Shown: positions 41,731 to 51,218, numbered from the stretch's first letter. The stretch: 51,785 bases of DNA from Polaromonas sp. A23 (GCF_002001015.1 NZ_MUNO01000028.1:1-51785), one strand, 5' to 3'. Made by a program: numbers and translations. The notes: a model not told the origin generated them from the letters alone.

Positions 41731-42663
41731 TCAGCTGCTGGCGCGCGGCACCGCTTCAAACACACCGCTCAGCAATTCCGGCAGCCTGTCGATGCGCATC
41801 TTGAAGCCACAGGCCTGGGCATGGCCGCCACCGCCCATGCTTTCGGCCAGGGCGATGCAGTCAAATCCGCGCTGGGAGCGCAGCCCGCCTTTGACGACAC
41901 CCCCGGGCGCCACCGTCCACATCAGCGCAAAGGTGCCGCTCTTCTTTGAGAGAAGGTCACCCACCAGGCTGTGGAAGACGCCGGGCGCGTTGACCATCAG
42001 ACCCTGCTGGCCGTTGAAAATAACGGGCTGCGCGCTTTCGGCAATGTCAGCGGCGAGCTTGCTGAACTTTTCGTCCATGGCCTGGCCGCGGGCCATGAAG
42101 GCCGCTACTTCGTCGGGGCTGAAAGAAGCAATCTCGGCCCAGCGGGAGAAGGTGACAGGCTCCATGTCGAGCGCCGCCAGAAACCCCGGGCTTTCGGGAT
42201 AGCGCCAGACCCAGATGTCGCGGTCCTCGACGTAACGCACCAGATCAGGCAACGCCGTATCGGGGTGAAAAAACTCCCAGGCCAGGCGGGCACCGCATTT
42301 GTTCATGTCGAAATGCACAACACCGCAGCGGCAGGCAAAACCAGTGAGTTTTTCCGCCGCGCTCTTGTGGTGGTCCAGCATCACAAGTTTGGCCGCCCGC
42401 TCATCGATGCCGCGCAGGATATCGGCAGCAAATGAAAAGTCGAGGATGTACACCGCACGGCCGTCCAGCGGCGGCAGGTCGTCAACGGCGCGGATGTCGC
42501 CATGGTCCAGCCCGAGGTACTCGGCACTGTCTCCGTAATACAGCCAGGCCGCCAGGGCCGCTGCAAAACCGTCGGGGCAACCGCGCCCGTGGTACAGCAC
42601 CAAGGGCCGGGGATCGTTCTTGTTGGGGGCAACCAGCAGTTGCAGGGGAAGAATGGTTTTCAT
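41731..42663 (-). CDS. DHH-family phosphoesterase
   Basis: A 310-residue phosphoesterase with DHH (LDHHKSA, Asp97-His98-His99), an earlier metal-binding His/Asp pair (LYHGRGCPDGFAAA), Asp75 in ILDFSF, and the DHHA1 motif GGGGHAQACGF near the C-terminus. Such proteins include nanoRNases and cyclic dinucleotide phosphodiesterases; which applies cannot be told from motifs alone. The start at 42663 is the first with domain-like sequence; upstream in-frame residues look non-coding. The gene is convergent with HxlR. Confidence 0.87.
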   Translation of the reverse strand: MKTILPLQLLVAPNKNDPRPLVLYHGRGCPDGFAAALAAWLYYGDSAEYLGLDHGDIRAVDDLPPLDGRAVYILDFSFAADILRGIDERAAKLVMLDHHKSAAEKLTGFACRCGVVHFDMNKCGARLAWEFFHPDTALPDLVRYVEDRDIWVWRYPESPGFLAALDMEPVTFSRWAEIASFSPDEVAAFMARGQAMDEKFSKLAADIAESAQPVIFNGQQGLMVNAPGVFHSLVGDLLSKKSGTFALMWTVAPGGVVKGGLRSQRGFDCIALAESMGGGGHAQACGFKMRIDRLPELLSGVFEAVPRASS

Positions 42664-42959
42664 GGCGCCTCGATTGTCGCCCGGCAGCAGACAGGCCTTC
42701 CACCCCAGCGCCGAACGGGGCCCGGACGAGGGCCGACCAGCGAGGACTGATCGCTTCATTTCCTCTCAATTGCTACTGAATACCTGCTGTTTGAGCGGCT
42801 CGTGGCGGCAAATTGATGGCTGGTGATGTGCGGTTTTTCCAATGGTGCACTGCCGCATCGGCGGCGCAGCGGGGGGGCCGGAAGCCTGATTGGAGGCCTT
42901 ACACGAGGTTACCGCCCTCGCCTCATACACCGCTAAATTGAGGCTTGCGCCCACTCCAG

Positions 42960-44012
42960 ATGAATTCACGTTTGTCTGCCCCCTTCATGACATTGACCGC
43001 GAACAACGAACTTTCCCGTGTGCACGCCGCGAGCCCCGTGCTGAAAAGCGGCCCCCAGCAAGCGGCCAACCCGGCCTATTGCGGTGCGGCCATGCAGACC
43101 AGAACCTGCTGTCCTGCCTGCCTGTCGGTGCCACTGACAGAGGTGTACCGCGAGCCGTACACAAGCGACGGCATCCAGAACTACCTGAAGACTCAGTACG
43201 AGGGCAATGCCTCGAGCACCGCAGATGATTGCCTGTATGTGTTGTCACGCTGCCAGCGCTGCGGCCTGAGTTTCCAGAAATACATTCCGGGTGACCCCTT
43301 CCTCGGCGAGATCTACAACAGCTGGGTGCCAGGAACCGACTTCGAACGCGAGCACCGCAACTACAGCCTGGAGGAGTACCGCTACCTGGCGGAGCAGGTG
43401 CAGTTTGTCATTCAGCATCTGGGCCGGCCGCCAGCCGCGGTGCGCATGCTGGACTTCGGCTTCGGCTGGGCACACTGGTCAAGAATGGCCATGGCCTATG
43501 GCTGCCGGGTGTCTGGCGTGGAGCTGTCACAGGAGCGGAGTGCGCACGGTCAATCCGTCGGCATAGAGCTTTTGACCCTTGAAGACCTGCCAGACCAGGC
43601 GTTTCACTTCATTCATACCGAGCAGGTGTTCGAACACCTGACAGAGCCCCGGGCTGTACTGGACCGGCTGGTGGCCGCACTGGCACCTGGCGGGCTCATC
43701 AAGATCAGCGTGCCGGACGCCGTGACCTCACTGAAAAAAATCGAAGGGGGACAAAGCTTCGGATCGCTTTCCGCCAACGACAAAATGCCCATTGCACCGC
43801 TTGAACATATCAACGCGTTCAGCCACGCCTCGCTGGTGGCTTTTGGCAAGGCGGCCGGCCTGCGGCCTGTTCGCCCCAGTTTTTACCGGCTCTACAACAG
43901 CGCCTCCGGGCTGCTTCAGTTGAAGAACCTGGCGCGTGTTCTTGCACGTCCGGTTTACAGGCACGTTTTCCCGCGCAATACCTTCGTCTATTTCGAACGG
44001 GCGCCGCAATAG
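42960..44012 (+). CDS. SAM-dependent methyltransferase with N-terminal zinc ribbon
   Basis: A 350-residue class I methyltransferase. Cys51-x2-Cys54 and Cys98-x2-Cys101 form a possible zinc ribbon before the catalytic domain. Motif I is MLDFGFGWAHWS (163-174), followed by HTEQVFEHL and LAPGGLIKISVPDA. This architecture resembles methyltransferases of sugar or natural-product pathways, but the neighbours do not indicate a pathway. The start is uncertain: the ATG at 42960 was chosen, but no strong ribosome site is present and the first 45 residues are poorly patterned. Confidence 0.78.
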   Translation: MNSRLSAPFMTLTANNELSRVHAASPVLKSGPQQAANPAYCGAAMQTRTCCPACLSVPLTEVYREPYTSDGIQNYLKTQYEGNASSTADDCLYVLSRCQRCGLSFQKYIPGDPFLGEIYNSWVPGTDFEREHRNYSLEEYRYLAEQVQFVIQHLGRPPAAVRMLDFGFGWAHWSRMAMAYGCRVSGVELSQERSAHGQSVGIELLTLEDLPDQAFHFIHTEQVFEHLTEPRAVLDRLVAALAPGGLIKISVPDAVTSLKKIEGGQSFGSLSANDKMPIAPLEHINAFSHASLVAFGKAAGLRPVRPSFYRLYNSASGLLQLKNLARVLARPVYRHVFPRNTFVYFERAPQ

Positions 44013-44120
44013 GGATCCAGCGCCCGGCACATCACCCAGGGTGAATACATAGGCGCGAAGATGCGTGCAAAAGAAGCGGCCGGCCACGCTTGAGGTTGGG
44101 CCTTTTTTTGATCTTCAGTC

Positions 44121-44186
44121 AGCTATTGTTTTTATAGCTGTTGGCGCCCGAAAAACAAGGGCTGCGGCATTTTTTTACTTACAAAA
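44121..44186 (+). repeat. Dispersed two-hairpin repeat, copy after the methyltransferase gene
   Basis: AGCTATTGTTTTTATAGC is the left arm and GGCGCCCG-AAAAACAA-GGGC the right arm. A CGGCATTTTTTTACTT tail follows with a run of seven T residues, making this copy look like an intrinsic terminator for the same-strand gene ending at 44012. Confidence 0.8.
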
Positions 44187-44199
44187 ATGCCACAGAACC

Positions 44200-46551
44200 T
44201 CATAACGGAGCCTGCATCAATTCCCACAGCCTGGAAGGTGACAAAGGCATTTGCAGGTGTTGTGCCTTGGCTGCCATGCCGCGGCGTGATAACGCGTCTG
44301 CCACGGCATTGACCACGGTGGGGCCGGCGCCTATGGTGCCCAGTTCCCCCACACCTTTGACGCCCAGCGGGTTGTTCAGGCAAGGTGTGGACTGGTCCAT
44401 CTCGGTCTTGAATTGCGGTGCGTTATCGGCACGCGGCGCGGCGTAGTCCATCAGGCTGCCGGTCACCGGCTGGCCGGTTTCACGGTCATAAACCATGTGT
44501 TCGCACAGCGCCTGGCCGATGCCCTGCACCGCACCGCCGTCCAGCTGGCCGCGCACGATCATAGGGTTAACGACGCGCCCGACGTCATTGACCGACGCAT
44601 AGGCCACCACCGCCACATGGCCGGTTTGCGGATCGACCTCAACCTCGCTGATATGGCAGCCGTTGGGCCAGGTCGGGCCCGCCACGGCGGTGGTTGAATC
44701 CACAAAAATCTGCCGGTCGCCCTGCCGCGCGGCCAGTTCAAAAAGGCCGATGCGCAAGTCGGTGCCCGCCACCGTGAAGTCGCCGCCCGCATAAACCACG
44801 TCCTCGGCGGCGGCCTCAAATTCTTTAGCCGCTAACTGTTTGCCCAGCGCAATCGCCTTGTCGGCGCCGGCGCGCACTGCCGAGCCGCCTGTGAACAGCG
44901 AACGCGAGCCGGCGCTGCCGAAACCGTTGCCGCGGTCGGTGTCACCCATCACCACGCGCACTTTGTCGGCGGATACGCCAAACGCGTCCACCACCAGCTG
45001 TGTCAACGTAGTTGCGATGCCCTGCCCCATGGCATTGACGGCGGTGAAAACCTCGATCACGCCGTTGGCCTTGATCTGCACGGTAACGGTTTCTTCAAGC
45101 GCGTTGCCACCCGTCCACTCCAGAAAAGTGGAAATGCCCAGGCCACGCATTTTTCCGCGCAAGGCCGACTCCGCCGCCCGGGTGCCAAAGCCACTCCAGT
45201 CGGCCAGCACCAGCGCCTGGTCCATCACCGACTCGAACTTGCCGGTGTCGTACACCTGGCCCATCGGGTTGGTGTAGGGCATTTGCGCAGGTTGAATGAA
45301 ATTGCGTCGGCGCAATTCAATGCGGTCGATGCCGGTCTGGCGCGCGGCCTCGTCCATCAACCTTTCCATGATGAAGATGGCCTCGGGCCGGCCTGCACCG
45401 CGGTAGGCGCTGGTGGAGACGGTGTTGGTCAACACCGCCTGGAAATGAAAATCGACGGTCTGGATGTCGTACACGCTGGTCTGCACCCAGGGGCCGATCA
45501 ACAGCTGAATGGCCACGCCCGCGCCGGTGGCATAAGCACCCACATTGGCCTTGGAAGCCAGACGCAGCGCCAGGATTTTCCCGTGCTCGTCGAGTGCCAG
45601 TTCGGCCCGGCTTTGCAGGTCGCGGCCATGGTAGGCAGAGACGAACTCCTCGCTGCGCTCTGCCACCCATTTCACCGGGCGCTGCAACACACGCGCGCAA
45701 TAAGCGGCGGCAATGTCTTCAGGGTAGGCACTGGTCTTCATGCCGAAACCGCCGCCCACGTCGCCCACCACCACACGCACCTGCTCAGCCGCCATGCCCA
45801 GCGCGTCACACACCGAGTCGCGCACCCCCGTCGGCATTTGAGTACTCATGCGTATCGTCAGGCGCCGTGAGTCCTTGTCAAAAGCAGCCAGCACAGACCG
45901 CGGCTCCAGGCTGAGTGCCTGCAGGCGCTGGTTGACGATGTCGAGTTTCACCACGTGCCGCGCCCGGGCAAAAGCCACCGCCGTGGCCTCGATGCTGCCG
46001 TAGCGCGTTTCGGCGGCAATGTTGTCTGGCGCTTCGGGTGTGAGCGCCGGTGCCCCGGGTGCGGTGGCGTCGTTCAGGTCAACCACCATGGGCAGTTCGT
46101 CGTAATCCACCATCACCGCCTCGGCCGCGTCGCGCGCCTGCTGCAGTGTCTGTGCCACCACCGCCGCGACCGGCTCGCCCACGAAACGCACGAATTCATG
46201 CGCCAGCACGTGGCGCACCGGCGAAACACTGGCCGAACCGTCGGCGCGCTTGAAGCCAACGGAGCCAGGCATGGGCTTCACGCCGGCGGCCACCAGCTCG
46301 GCGCCGCTCACAACCTGGAGCACACCGGGCATGGCCCGCGCCGCCTGCATGTCTACCGACAGAATGCGTGCGTGCGGATAAGGAGAGCGCACAAAAAACA
46401 GGTGCGTTTGTTCAGCAGCGCTCACGTCGTCGGTGAACCGGCCGGCGCCGGCCAGCAGTGCGTCATCTTCCAGGCGGCGAACGGACTGCCCGCTGCCAAA
46501 GCGGGCGGGGTTGAGACTGGGGTTGGAGGTTTCGGTCAAAGCTTGGCTCAC
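44200..46551 (-). CDS. Xanthine dehydrogenase family molybdopterin-binding subunit
   Basis: A 783-residue large subunit of the molybdenum hydroxylase family (CoxL/CutL-like). Blocks are FVGEPVAAVVAQT near the start, GDVGGGFGMKT, SAYRGAGRPEA, and GVKGVGELGTIGAGPTV near the end, where Glu of GVGE is the expected active-site base. AYRGAGR places it with form II (CoxL-like, not proven CO oxidation) rather than the AYxCSFR of true CO dehydrogenases. No medium (FAD) or small (2Fe-2S) subunit gene is adjacent. The substrate is unknown. The coding sequence is otherwise intact. Confidence 0.9.
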   Translation of the reverse strand: MSQALTETSNPSLNPARFGSGQSVRRLEDDALLAGAGRFTDDVSAAEQTHLFFVRSPYPHARILSVDMQAARAMPGVLQVVSGAELVAAGVKPMPGSVGFKRADGSASVSPVRHVLAHEFVRFVGEPVAAVVAQTLQQARDAAEAVMVDYDELPMVVDLNDATAPGAPALTPEAPDNIAAETRYGSIEATAVAFARARHVVKLDIVNQRLQALSLEPRSVLAAFDKDSRRLTIRMSTQMPTGVRDSVCDALGMAAEQVRVVVGDVGGGFGMKTSAYPEDIAAAYCARVLQRPVKWVAERSEEFVSAYHGRDLQSRAELALDEHGKILALRLASKANVGAYATGAGVAIQLLIGPWVQTSVYDIQTVDFHFQAVLTNTVSTSAYRGAGRPEAIFIMERLMDEAARQTGIDRIELRRRNFIQPAQMPYTNPMGQVYDTGKFESVMDQALVLADWSGFGTRAAESALRGKMRGLGISTFLEWTGGNALEETVTVQIKANGVIEVFTAVNAMGQGIATTLTQLVVDAFGVSADKVRVVMGDTDRGNGFGSAGSRSLFTGGSAVRAGADKAIALGKQLAAKEFEAAAEDVVYAGGDFTVAGTDLRIGLFELAARQGDRQIFVDSTTAVAGPTWPNGCHISEVEVDPQTGHVAVVAYASVNDVGRVVNPMIVRGQLDGGAVQGIGQALCEHMVYDRETGQPVTGSLMDYAAPRADNAPQFKTEMDQSTPCLNNPLGVKGVGELGTIGAGPTVVNAVADALSRRGMAAKAQHLQMPLSPSRLWELMQAPL

Positions 46552-46716
46552 AGGTGCTCCTGAAACGGGCGCCGTTGCAAAAGAAAAAGGCCGCCCGGAG
46601 ATATAGGTGATGGGTGATGGGTTGGTTCACTATAAATCGATTGGCCCGATCAGGCTTGTCCCGCTGGTGAAACCCCCGTGCGCGGCCCCCTCCGGCAAAT
46701 GCCGGACAATGAGACC

Positions 46717-46974
46717 ATGCCCCTACCTCCTCCCCCCACCCGCAAACACAGCAACAAGGCCAACAACGAACTTCTGGTCAAAGGCATCTTGCTGGCCATC
46801 ATCGGGCTGGCCGTGCTGGTTTCCCCGCGGTTCATCACTTCGCCCGGCATGCAGGGCATTGTGGCCAATTCGTCACTGGTGGGATGGTTTTCGCTGGCGC
46901 TGGGCGCCGGCTTCCTCATCGCGTACGGCCGCAGGCGCCTGACAGGCAACACCGGCCCCTCCGGCCCGCTGTAA
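46717..46974 (+). CDS. Small two-helix membrane protein
   Basis: An 85-residue protein with a basic N-terminus, hydrophobic segments at about 20-37 and 55-69, and a basic end (GRRRLTG). No family is recognised. The start is uncertain: the ATG at 46717 lacks a ribosome site but GACAAT at 46705-46710 lies six bases upstream; an in-frame ATG at 46699 also exists. Confidence 0.5.
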   Translation: MPLPPPPTRKHSNKANNELLVKGILLAIIGLAVLVSPRFITSPGMQGIVANSSLVGWFSLALGAGFLIAYGRRRLTGNTGPSGPL

Positions 46975-47072
46975 GCCGCAGGGCGCGTTGTAGGGCTCTG
47001 TCCTACGTTCGCGCAAAGCAATCCCCTGCGGCGGGTGCGCTGTCCGCGCAGGAAACTGGCAAGGTGACCTCA

Positions 47073-47504
47073 ATGAACTTTGCCGCCGGCCCCCTGCGCG
47101 GCCCCACTGCCCCCCGAAGGAAGAAAGCCAGATTTTTTCCACCGGTAAAGGCGTACATCGTCGAAGACAACGCGCTGATCCGCAACAACCTGGTCGACAC
47201 CCTGACCGAGCTGGCCGGTGTGCAAACCATTGGTTTCTCGGAAACCGAGCAGGACGCCTGCGCCTGGCTGGTGCAGCATCCGGCGGACTGGCAACTCCTG
47301 ATCGTTGACCTTTTCCTGTTGCAGGGCAGCGGCCTTGGCGTGCTCAGGAACTGCGGCACACACAAGCCGGGGCAACGCGTGGTGGTGCTGTCCAACTACG
47401 CGACCGCCGAGATACGGCAACGCTGCATGGCTGTCGGCGCCGACGCCGTGTTCGACAAGTCAACGGAGCTGGACCAGTTTCTGGCCTTTTGCCGGCTGCA
47501 TTGA
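47073..47504 (+). CDS. Stand-alone response regulator receiver protein
   Basis: A 143-residue protein consisting of one receiver domain, preceded by about 24 basic residues. It has acidic Glu31-Asp32, phosphoacceptor Asp79 in LLIVDLFLLQGSG, Ser of VVLSNYA and Lys in FDKSTE. There is no output domain, so it may act through protein contacts, as CheY-like proteins do. AAGGTG precedes the ATG. No kinase gene is adjacent. Confidence 0.85.
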   Translation: MNFAAGPLRGPTAPRRKKARFFPPVKAYIVEDNALIRNNLVDTLTELAGVQTIGFSETEQDACAWLVQHPADWQLLIVDLFLLQGSGLGVLRNCGTHKPGQRVVVLSNYATAEIRQRCMAVGADAVFDKSTELDQFLAFCRLH

Positions 47505-47515
47505 GCCGTCAAATT

Positions 47516-47541
47516 TTCAGGCGGCGGTGCAAGCCTGAAAG
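47516..47541 (-). terminator. Possible terminator of the GTPase gene
   Basis: TTTCAGGC (47516-47523) pairs with GCCTGAAA (47534-47541) around a 10-base loop. On the minus strand it is followed by ATTTTG, a short T-run. It lies between the convergent receiver and GTPase genes. Confidence 0.4.
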
Positions 47542-47551
47542 CGTGAGGCCG

Positions 47552-48505
47552 TCAGCTTTCGCGCGGTGGGCGCGGAATCTTCTTGAAACGCACCAAGCGG
47601 TCGGTTTCTATCCGGTCTTTCTTCACCTGGCGCTCTGCATCAAGCAGCCTCCCTGCGGTCAGCCATTGGCCGAACTCTTCGGGCGTCTCCAGCGTGATGC
47701 GGCCGAGGGTGGCGGCGCGAAATTCGTAGATGACGATCTCGGCCGCTTTCTGCAGGTTGACACGTCCTTTGCTGAGCACGGCACCACGTTTGCGGCCTAT
47801 CTCTTCGAGCAGCTGTTCGTCCGTGATGCCCGGAGGAAGTTCTACCTTGTAACGCGCCTGTAGCAAGGCGGGGTAGGCCTGAATCAGGTAATCGAGCAGT
47901 TCAAGCGCAACCTCTTCTTCGTTGAAGGCATTGCGCCCGATGGCGCCGCTGGCCGCCAGGTTGTAGCCGCTTTTGGCAACGATGATGCGCGGCCACAGCA
48001 TGCCGGGCGTGTCCCACAAATAAAAACCATCGGCCAGCACAATGCGCTGCTCAAGCTTGGTGATGCCGGCCTCGTCACCGGTTTTGGTGGCGCGCTTGCC
48101 GGTGAGGGTGTTGATGAGGGTCGATTTTCCTACGTTGGGAATGCCGCAGATCAGCACCCGCATGGGCTTGACCATGCTGCCGCGGGTAGGCGCCAGGGCG
48201 TGGCAGGCGTCGATCAGGCGGCGCGCCGGTGTGGTTTCGCTAGCGTCCAGCGCAATGGCGCTGGTACCCGGCAGGCTGTTGTAATGCGCCAGCCACAGCG
48301 CGGTGCGCGCCGGGTCGGCCAGGTCCTGCTTGTTGAGCACCTTGAGGGCGGGCTTGGCGCCCGTGAGTTCAGCCAGCATGGGGTTGGCGCTGGAGCCGGG
48401 CAGGCGCGCGTCCAGCAGCTCAATGACCACATCAATTTCCTTGATGCGCTCACTGATGGCCTTTTTGGTCAGGTGCATGTGACCGGGGAACCACTGGATA
48501 GCCAT
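47552..48505 (-). CDS. rbgA: Ribosome biogenesis GTPase RbgA/YlqF
   Basis: A 317-residue circularly permuted GTPase. G4 NKQD (58-61) precedes G1 GIPNVGKST (121-129), and G3 is DTPG (165-168). The N-terminal FPGHM and the C-terminal RNA-binding-like region match RbgA/YlqF, which acts in late 50S subunit assembly. The start at 48505 was chosen because MAIQWFPGHM is the usual family beginning; an open frame upstream looks non-coding. Confidence 0.93.
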   Translation of the reverse strand: MAIQWFPGHMHLTKKAISERIKEIDVVIELLDARLPGSSANPMLAELTGAKPALKVLNKQDLADPARTALWLAHYNSLPGTSAIALDASETTPARRLIDACHALAPTRGSMVKPMRVLICGIPNVGKSTLINTLTGKRATKTGDEAGITKLEQRIVLADGFYLWDTPGMLWPRIIVAKSGYNLAASGAIGRNAFNEEEVALELLDYLIQAYPALLQARYKVELPPGITDEQLLEEIGRKRGAVLSKGRVNLQKAAEIVIYEFRAATLGRITLETPEEFGQWLTAGRLLDAERQVKKDRIETDRLVRFKKIPRPPRES

Positions 48506-48674
48506 CTTTTGAATATTCTTTCTCTGTACTTTTGGAACATACGCCGCCGCTGGAGCGCCAGGGCGCGTAACCGGCGCGAAACGGACATCCGCAGGCGAAT
48601 TGTGAACCACCCGGCGGAGGGGTGGCAGGCAGGTGAAAGGTATCAGCGCCCCCGGAAGGACGGCGACGGGACCT

Positions 48675-50261
48675 TCAGGCGACCGCTGCCTCGTGGCTCG
48701 GTATGCCCAGGCGCTCGGCAGAGATGTACTGCTGGCGATAGATTTCGAAGGGCATGGTGTCGGCCGCTTCTATCTTCTTCTGCTCGGCAATGGACTGCTT
48801 CGTGAGTGCCTCGAAGGCAGCCTGCTGGTCGCTGGAAAATGGCAGGCCGAGCAGCGCCTCCTTGGTGCGGGCAGATTGCGCACGCACGAAACCCACAAAG
48901 GAGTTGCCGTGGTCTTTTTCCATCGCTGCCAGCACGCGGGCCGACGGCAGGCTGGCAGGGTTGAGCAGCGCCGCTTCTGCGGCAACCAGCGTCTCGCTGT
49001 AGGCGGTGCCGCCGTGCACTGCATCCAGCGCCGCGGCAATCGGTGCGCATTGCGCCAAAACTTCCGCGCCCCATGACGTCAAAGGCACTTCCTTGCCCGC
49101 GCGCTTGAGCAAAAGCCCGGGCTGCCGGCCGCGCGCTGCGGTGTGGTGCTGGTTGTGCTTGAGCTCGGCAATTTCCTGCGGGGTATCAGGCGGGCTGTCG
49201 CTGAGCAGGCAGTGCAGCAGGAATACGTCGAGAAAACGCATGGTCTGGGCATTGATGCCGACGGGCTCGAACGGGTCCAGATCCATCAGGCGCACTTCGA
49301 TGTATTCGACGCCGCGCTCGCGCAGCGCATGCAAGGGCCGCTCGCCCGGGAAAATCACACGCTTGGGGCGGATGGTGCCGTAGAACTCGTTTTCGATCTG
49401 CAGCAGCGTGGAGCCCAGCTGGTTGTAGTCGCCGCCGGGGTTCTGGATGCCCACCGCTTCGTAGGCCGGATAGGGCCGCGTCAACGCGTCCTGCAGGGAA
49501 GCGCCATAACCGTCGAGGCTGTTGTAGCTCACGGCCAGCGAGGCCTGGGCGTCGCTCTGGTAACCCAGGCGACCCATGCGCAAGGAGGTGCCGTGCGGCA
49601 TGTACATGGTGCTGTCGGACAGGGACTGCAGCTCGTGCTGGCGCCCGGCGACGAAGGAGGAACACACGGCCGGCGAGGCGCCGAACAGGTAGAGCAGCAA
49701 AAAAGCCTGGCGGCGAAAATTCCGGATCAGCGAAAAATACTGCTCGCTGCTCACCTCCGGCAACGACCAGTTGTAGTGAATGCCCGAAATGGTCTGCATG
49801 CGCCGGCCGTAGCGGTGCGACAGGCCCATGCGGTAAACACTTTTCGCGCGCCCGACATTGGACGAGCCGAAGCGCGCAATGGGAATGGTCTCGTCGGTCG
49901 GCAGGCCGCAAGGCATGCTGGAGACCCAGAGCATTTCATCGCCCAGCGCCTGCATGGCGCGGTAGGTGAACTGATGGATTTGCGTAAGCTCGCGCAGCGC
50001 GGCGTCCGCGCCGTCGGCCAGGCCCTTGTGCGCCCCCGTGACCAGCTCGACCTGCGACTCGCTGAAATCGGTGGTGATGCAGGGGTGCGTCAGGGCCGAG
50101 CCCAGCGCAGCCGGATGCGGTGTCAGGGCCAGCGCGCCGCCTGGCTGCGCGCGCAGGCTTTCCTTTTCAATGCCGCGACGCATGCCTTTCAGCCTGGCGG
50201 GGCCGAGCGCCTTAAGGCGGTCTCCCAAAAGCGCGGCGCGGCGCGCATGCAAGCTGTTCAT
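48675..50261 (-). CDS. gshA: Glutamate-cysteine ligase, E. coli GshA type
   Basis: A 528-residue gamma-glutamylcysteine synthetase catalysing the first step of glutathione synthesis with ATP. Recognisable blocks are GIEKESLRA near the N-terminus, TTDFSESQVELVTG, GIHYNWSLPE, and EYIEVRLMDLDPFEPVGI, which include the Glu and Arg residues of the active site in this family. The start at 50261 follows GAGGGAAG. It provides glutathione, needed in turn by the maleylpyruvate isomerase at 19909. Glutathione synthetase (gshB) is not in the window. Confidence 0.95.
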   Translation of the reverse strand: MNSLHARRAALLGDRLKALGPARLKGMRRGIEKESLRAQPGGALALTPHPAALGSALTHPCITTDFSESQVELVTGAHKGLADGADAALRELTQIHQFTYRAMQALGDEMLWVSSMPCGLPTDETIPIARFGSSNVGRAKSVYRMGLSHRYGRRMQTISGIHYNWSLPEVSSEQYFSLIRNFRRQAFLLLYLFGASPAVCSSFVAGRQHELQSLSDSTMYMPHGTSLRMGRLGYQSDAQASLAVSYNSLDGYGASLQDALTRPYPAYEAVGIQNPGGDYNQLGSTLLQIENEFYGTIRPKRVIFPGERPLHALRERGVEYIEVRLMDLDPFEPVGINAQTMRFLDVFLLHCLLSDSPPDTPQEIAELKHNQHHTAARGRQPGLLLKRAGKEVPLTSWGAEVLAQCAPIAAALDAVHGGTAYSETLVAAEAALLNPASLPSARVLAAMEKDHGNSFVGFVRAQSARTKEALLGLPFSSDQQAAFEALTKQSIAEQKKIEAADTMPFEIYRQQYISAERLGIPSHEAAVA

Positions 50262-50390
50262 AACTTCTTCCCTCAGAATCTTTCGTGGCGTGCAAGGTAT
50301 CACAGGCCGCGCTTGTTTGCAGGCGGGGTGGCGCGGCGGGAAGCCCCCACGCACAGCCCGGTAAGTTGCACTTTTTCTATCTTGCGCCGG

Positions 50391-50456
50391 TTGCTATATT
50401 TTCAATAGCTGGCACCGCCCGTACGGAAAGGGCTGGAGTCCCATTGAATGAGAAAA
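50391..50456 (+). repeat. Dispersed two-hairpin repeat, copy upstream of gshA
   Basis: TTGCTATATTTTCAATAGC is a left arm. CCGCCCG-TACGGAA-AGGGC is the right arm and a degenerate CATTGAATGAGAAAA tail follows. It lies between the gshA start and the stop of the esterase gene, and is not oriented to follow a same-strand gene. Confidence 0.75.
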
Positions 50457-50543
50457 ATCGGCCAGGCGGTGCCGCCGGACATCCACGGAGGCCCTGCCCA
50501 ACCCTGGGAAAGCCCTTACGGCAGCCGGGCCCGCCGCAACACG

Positions 50544-51218
50544 TTAGGCAGCAGGCTGGGCCAACACGCCAAGCAGCCACTGGTTCATGTCCGCAATTTC
50601 CTCCATGCAGACGGAATGCTCCATATCGTAGGCATGCCAATCAACCGGGTAGCCCTGGGTGGTCAATGCGTCGCGTGTCGCCGTGGCCGCAGCCAGCGGC
50701 ACCACGTCGTCGCGTTTGCCATGGGCCAGGAAAACCGGCAAGCCTTCGTTAGCGGCACTGCGCTCGGCGGCCAGGGTGTGGGCCAGGGGCAAATAGCCGG
50801 ACAGCCCCATGATGCCAGCCAGACGCTCGGGATAACGCAGGCCCGCCATCAGGGCCATGGCGCAGCCCTGGGAAAAACCGGCCACCACGATGCGGTTGGC
50901 CGGCATGCCGCGCGAGGTTTCGCGCTCTATCAGCTTGTTCACAGCGGCCTGGGTCTGGCGCATGCCTTTTTCGTCCTGGCCGGCTGTCAGGTCGGCGCCC
51001 AGGATGTCGTACCAGGCCGGCATCTGGTAGCCGCCGTTGATGGTGACGGGAAGTATCGGCGCATTGGGAAACAGGAAGCGCACCGGCCCCACGCTGGACA
51101 GATCCAGCTGCTCGGCCACCGGCACAAAATCGCGGCCGTCGGCACCCAGGCCGTGCATGATCAAAATGGTGGCGACGGGCTGCTCGCCCGTCTGGGCTTC
51201 AATAACTTCAAGAGACAT
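50544..51218 (-). CDS. Alpha/beta-fold carboxylesterase (phospholipase/carboxylesterase family)
   Basis: A 224-residue cytoplasmic serine esterase. The nucleophile Ser116 is in AGFSQGC, the acid Asp170/Asp171 in HGKRDDVVP and the His201 in DMEHSV; LMHGLGADG forms the oxyanion region. It resembles the acyl-protein thioesterase/carboxylesterase family (Pfam Abhydrolase_2), with many short-chain ester substrates. The start at 51218 was chosen as the family beginning; no strong ribosome site is seen. Confidence 0.88.
   Translation of the reverse strand: MSLEVIEAQTGEQPVATILIMHGLGADGRDFVPVAEQLDLSSVGPVRFLFPNAPILPVTINGGYQMPAWYDILGADLTAGQDEKGMRQTQAAVNKLIERETSRGMPANRIVVAGFSQGCAMALMAGLRYPERLAGIMGLSGYLPLAHTLAAERSAANEGLPVFLAHGKRDDVVPLAAATATRDALTTQGYPVDWHAYDMEHSVCMEEIADMNQWLLGVLAQPAA

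Noticed and set aside
42770..42820. Possible decayed left arm of the dispersed repeat (TTGCTACTGAATACC)
   Set aside because: Only the first few bases match, the hairpin partner is missing, and there is no right arm.
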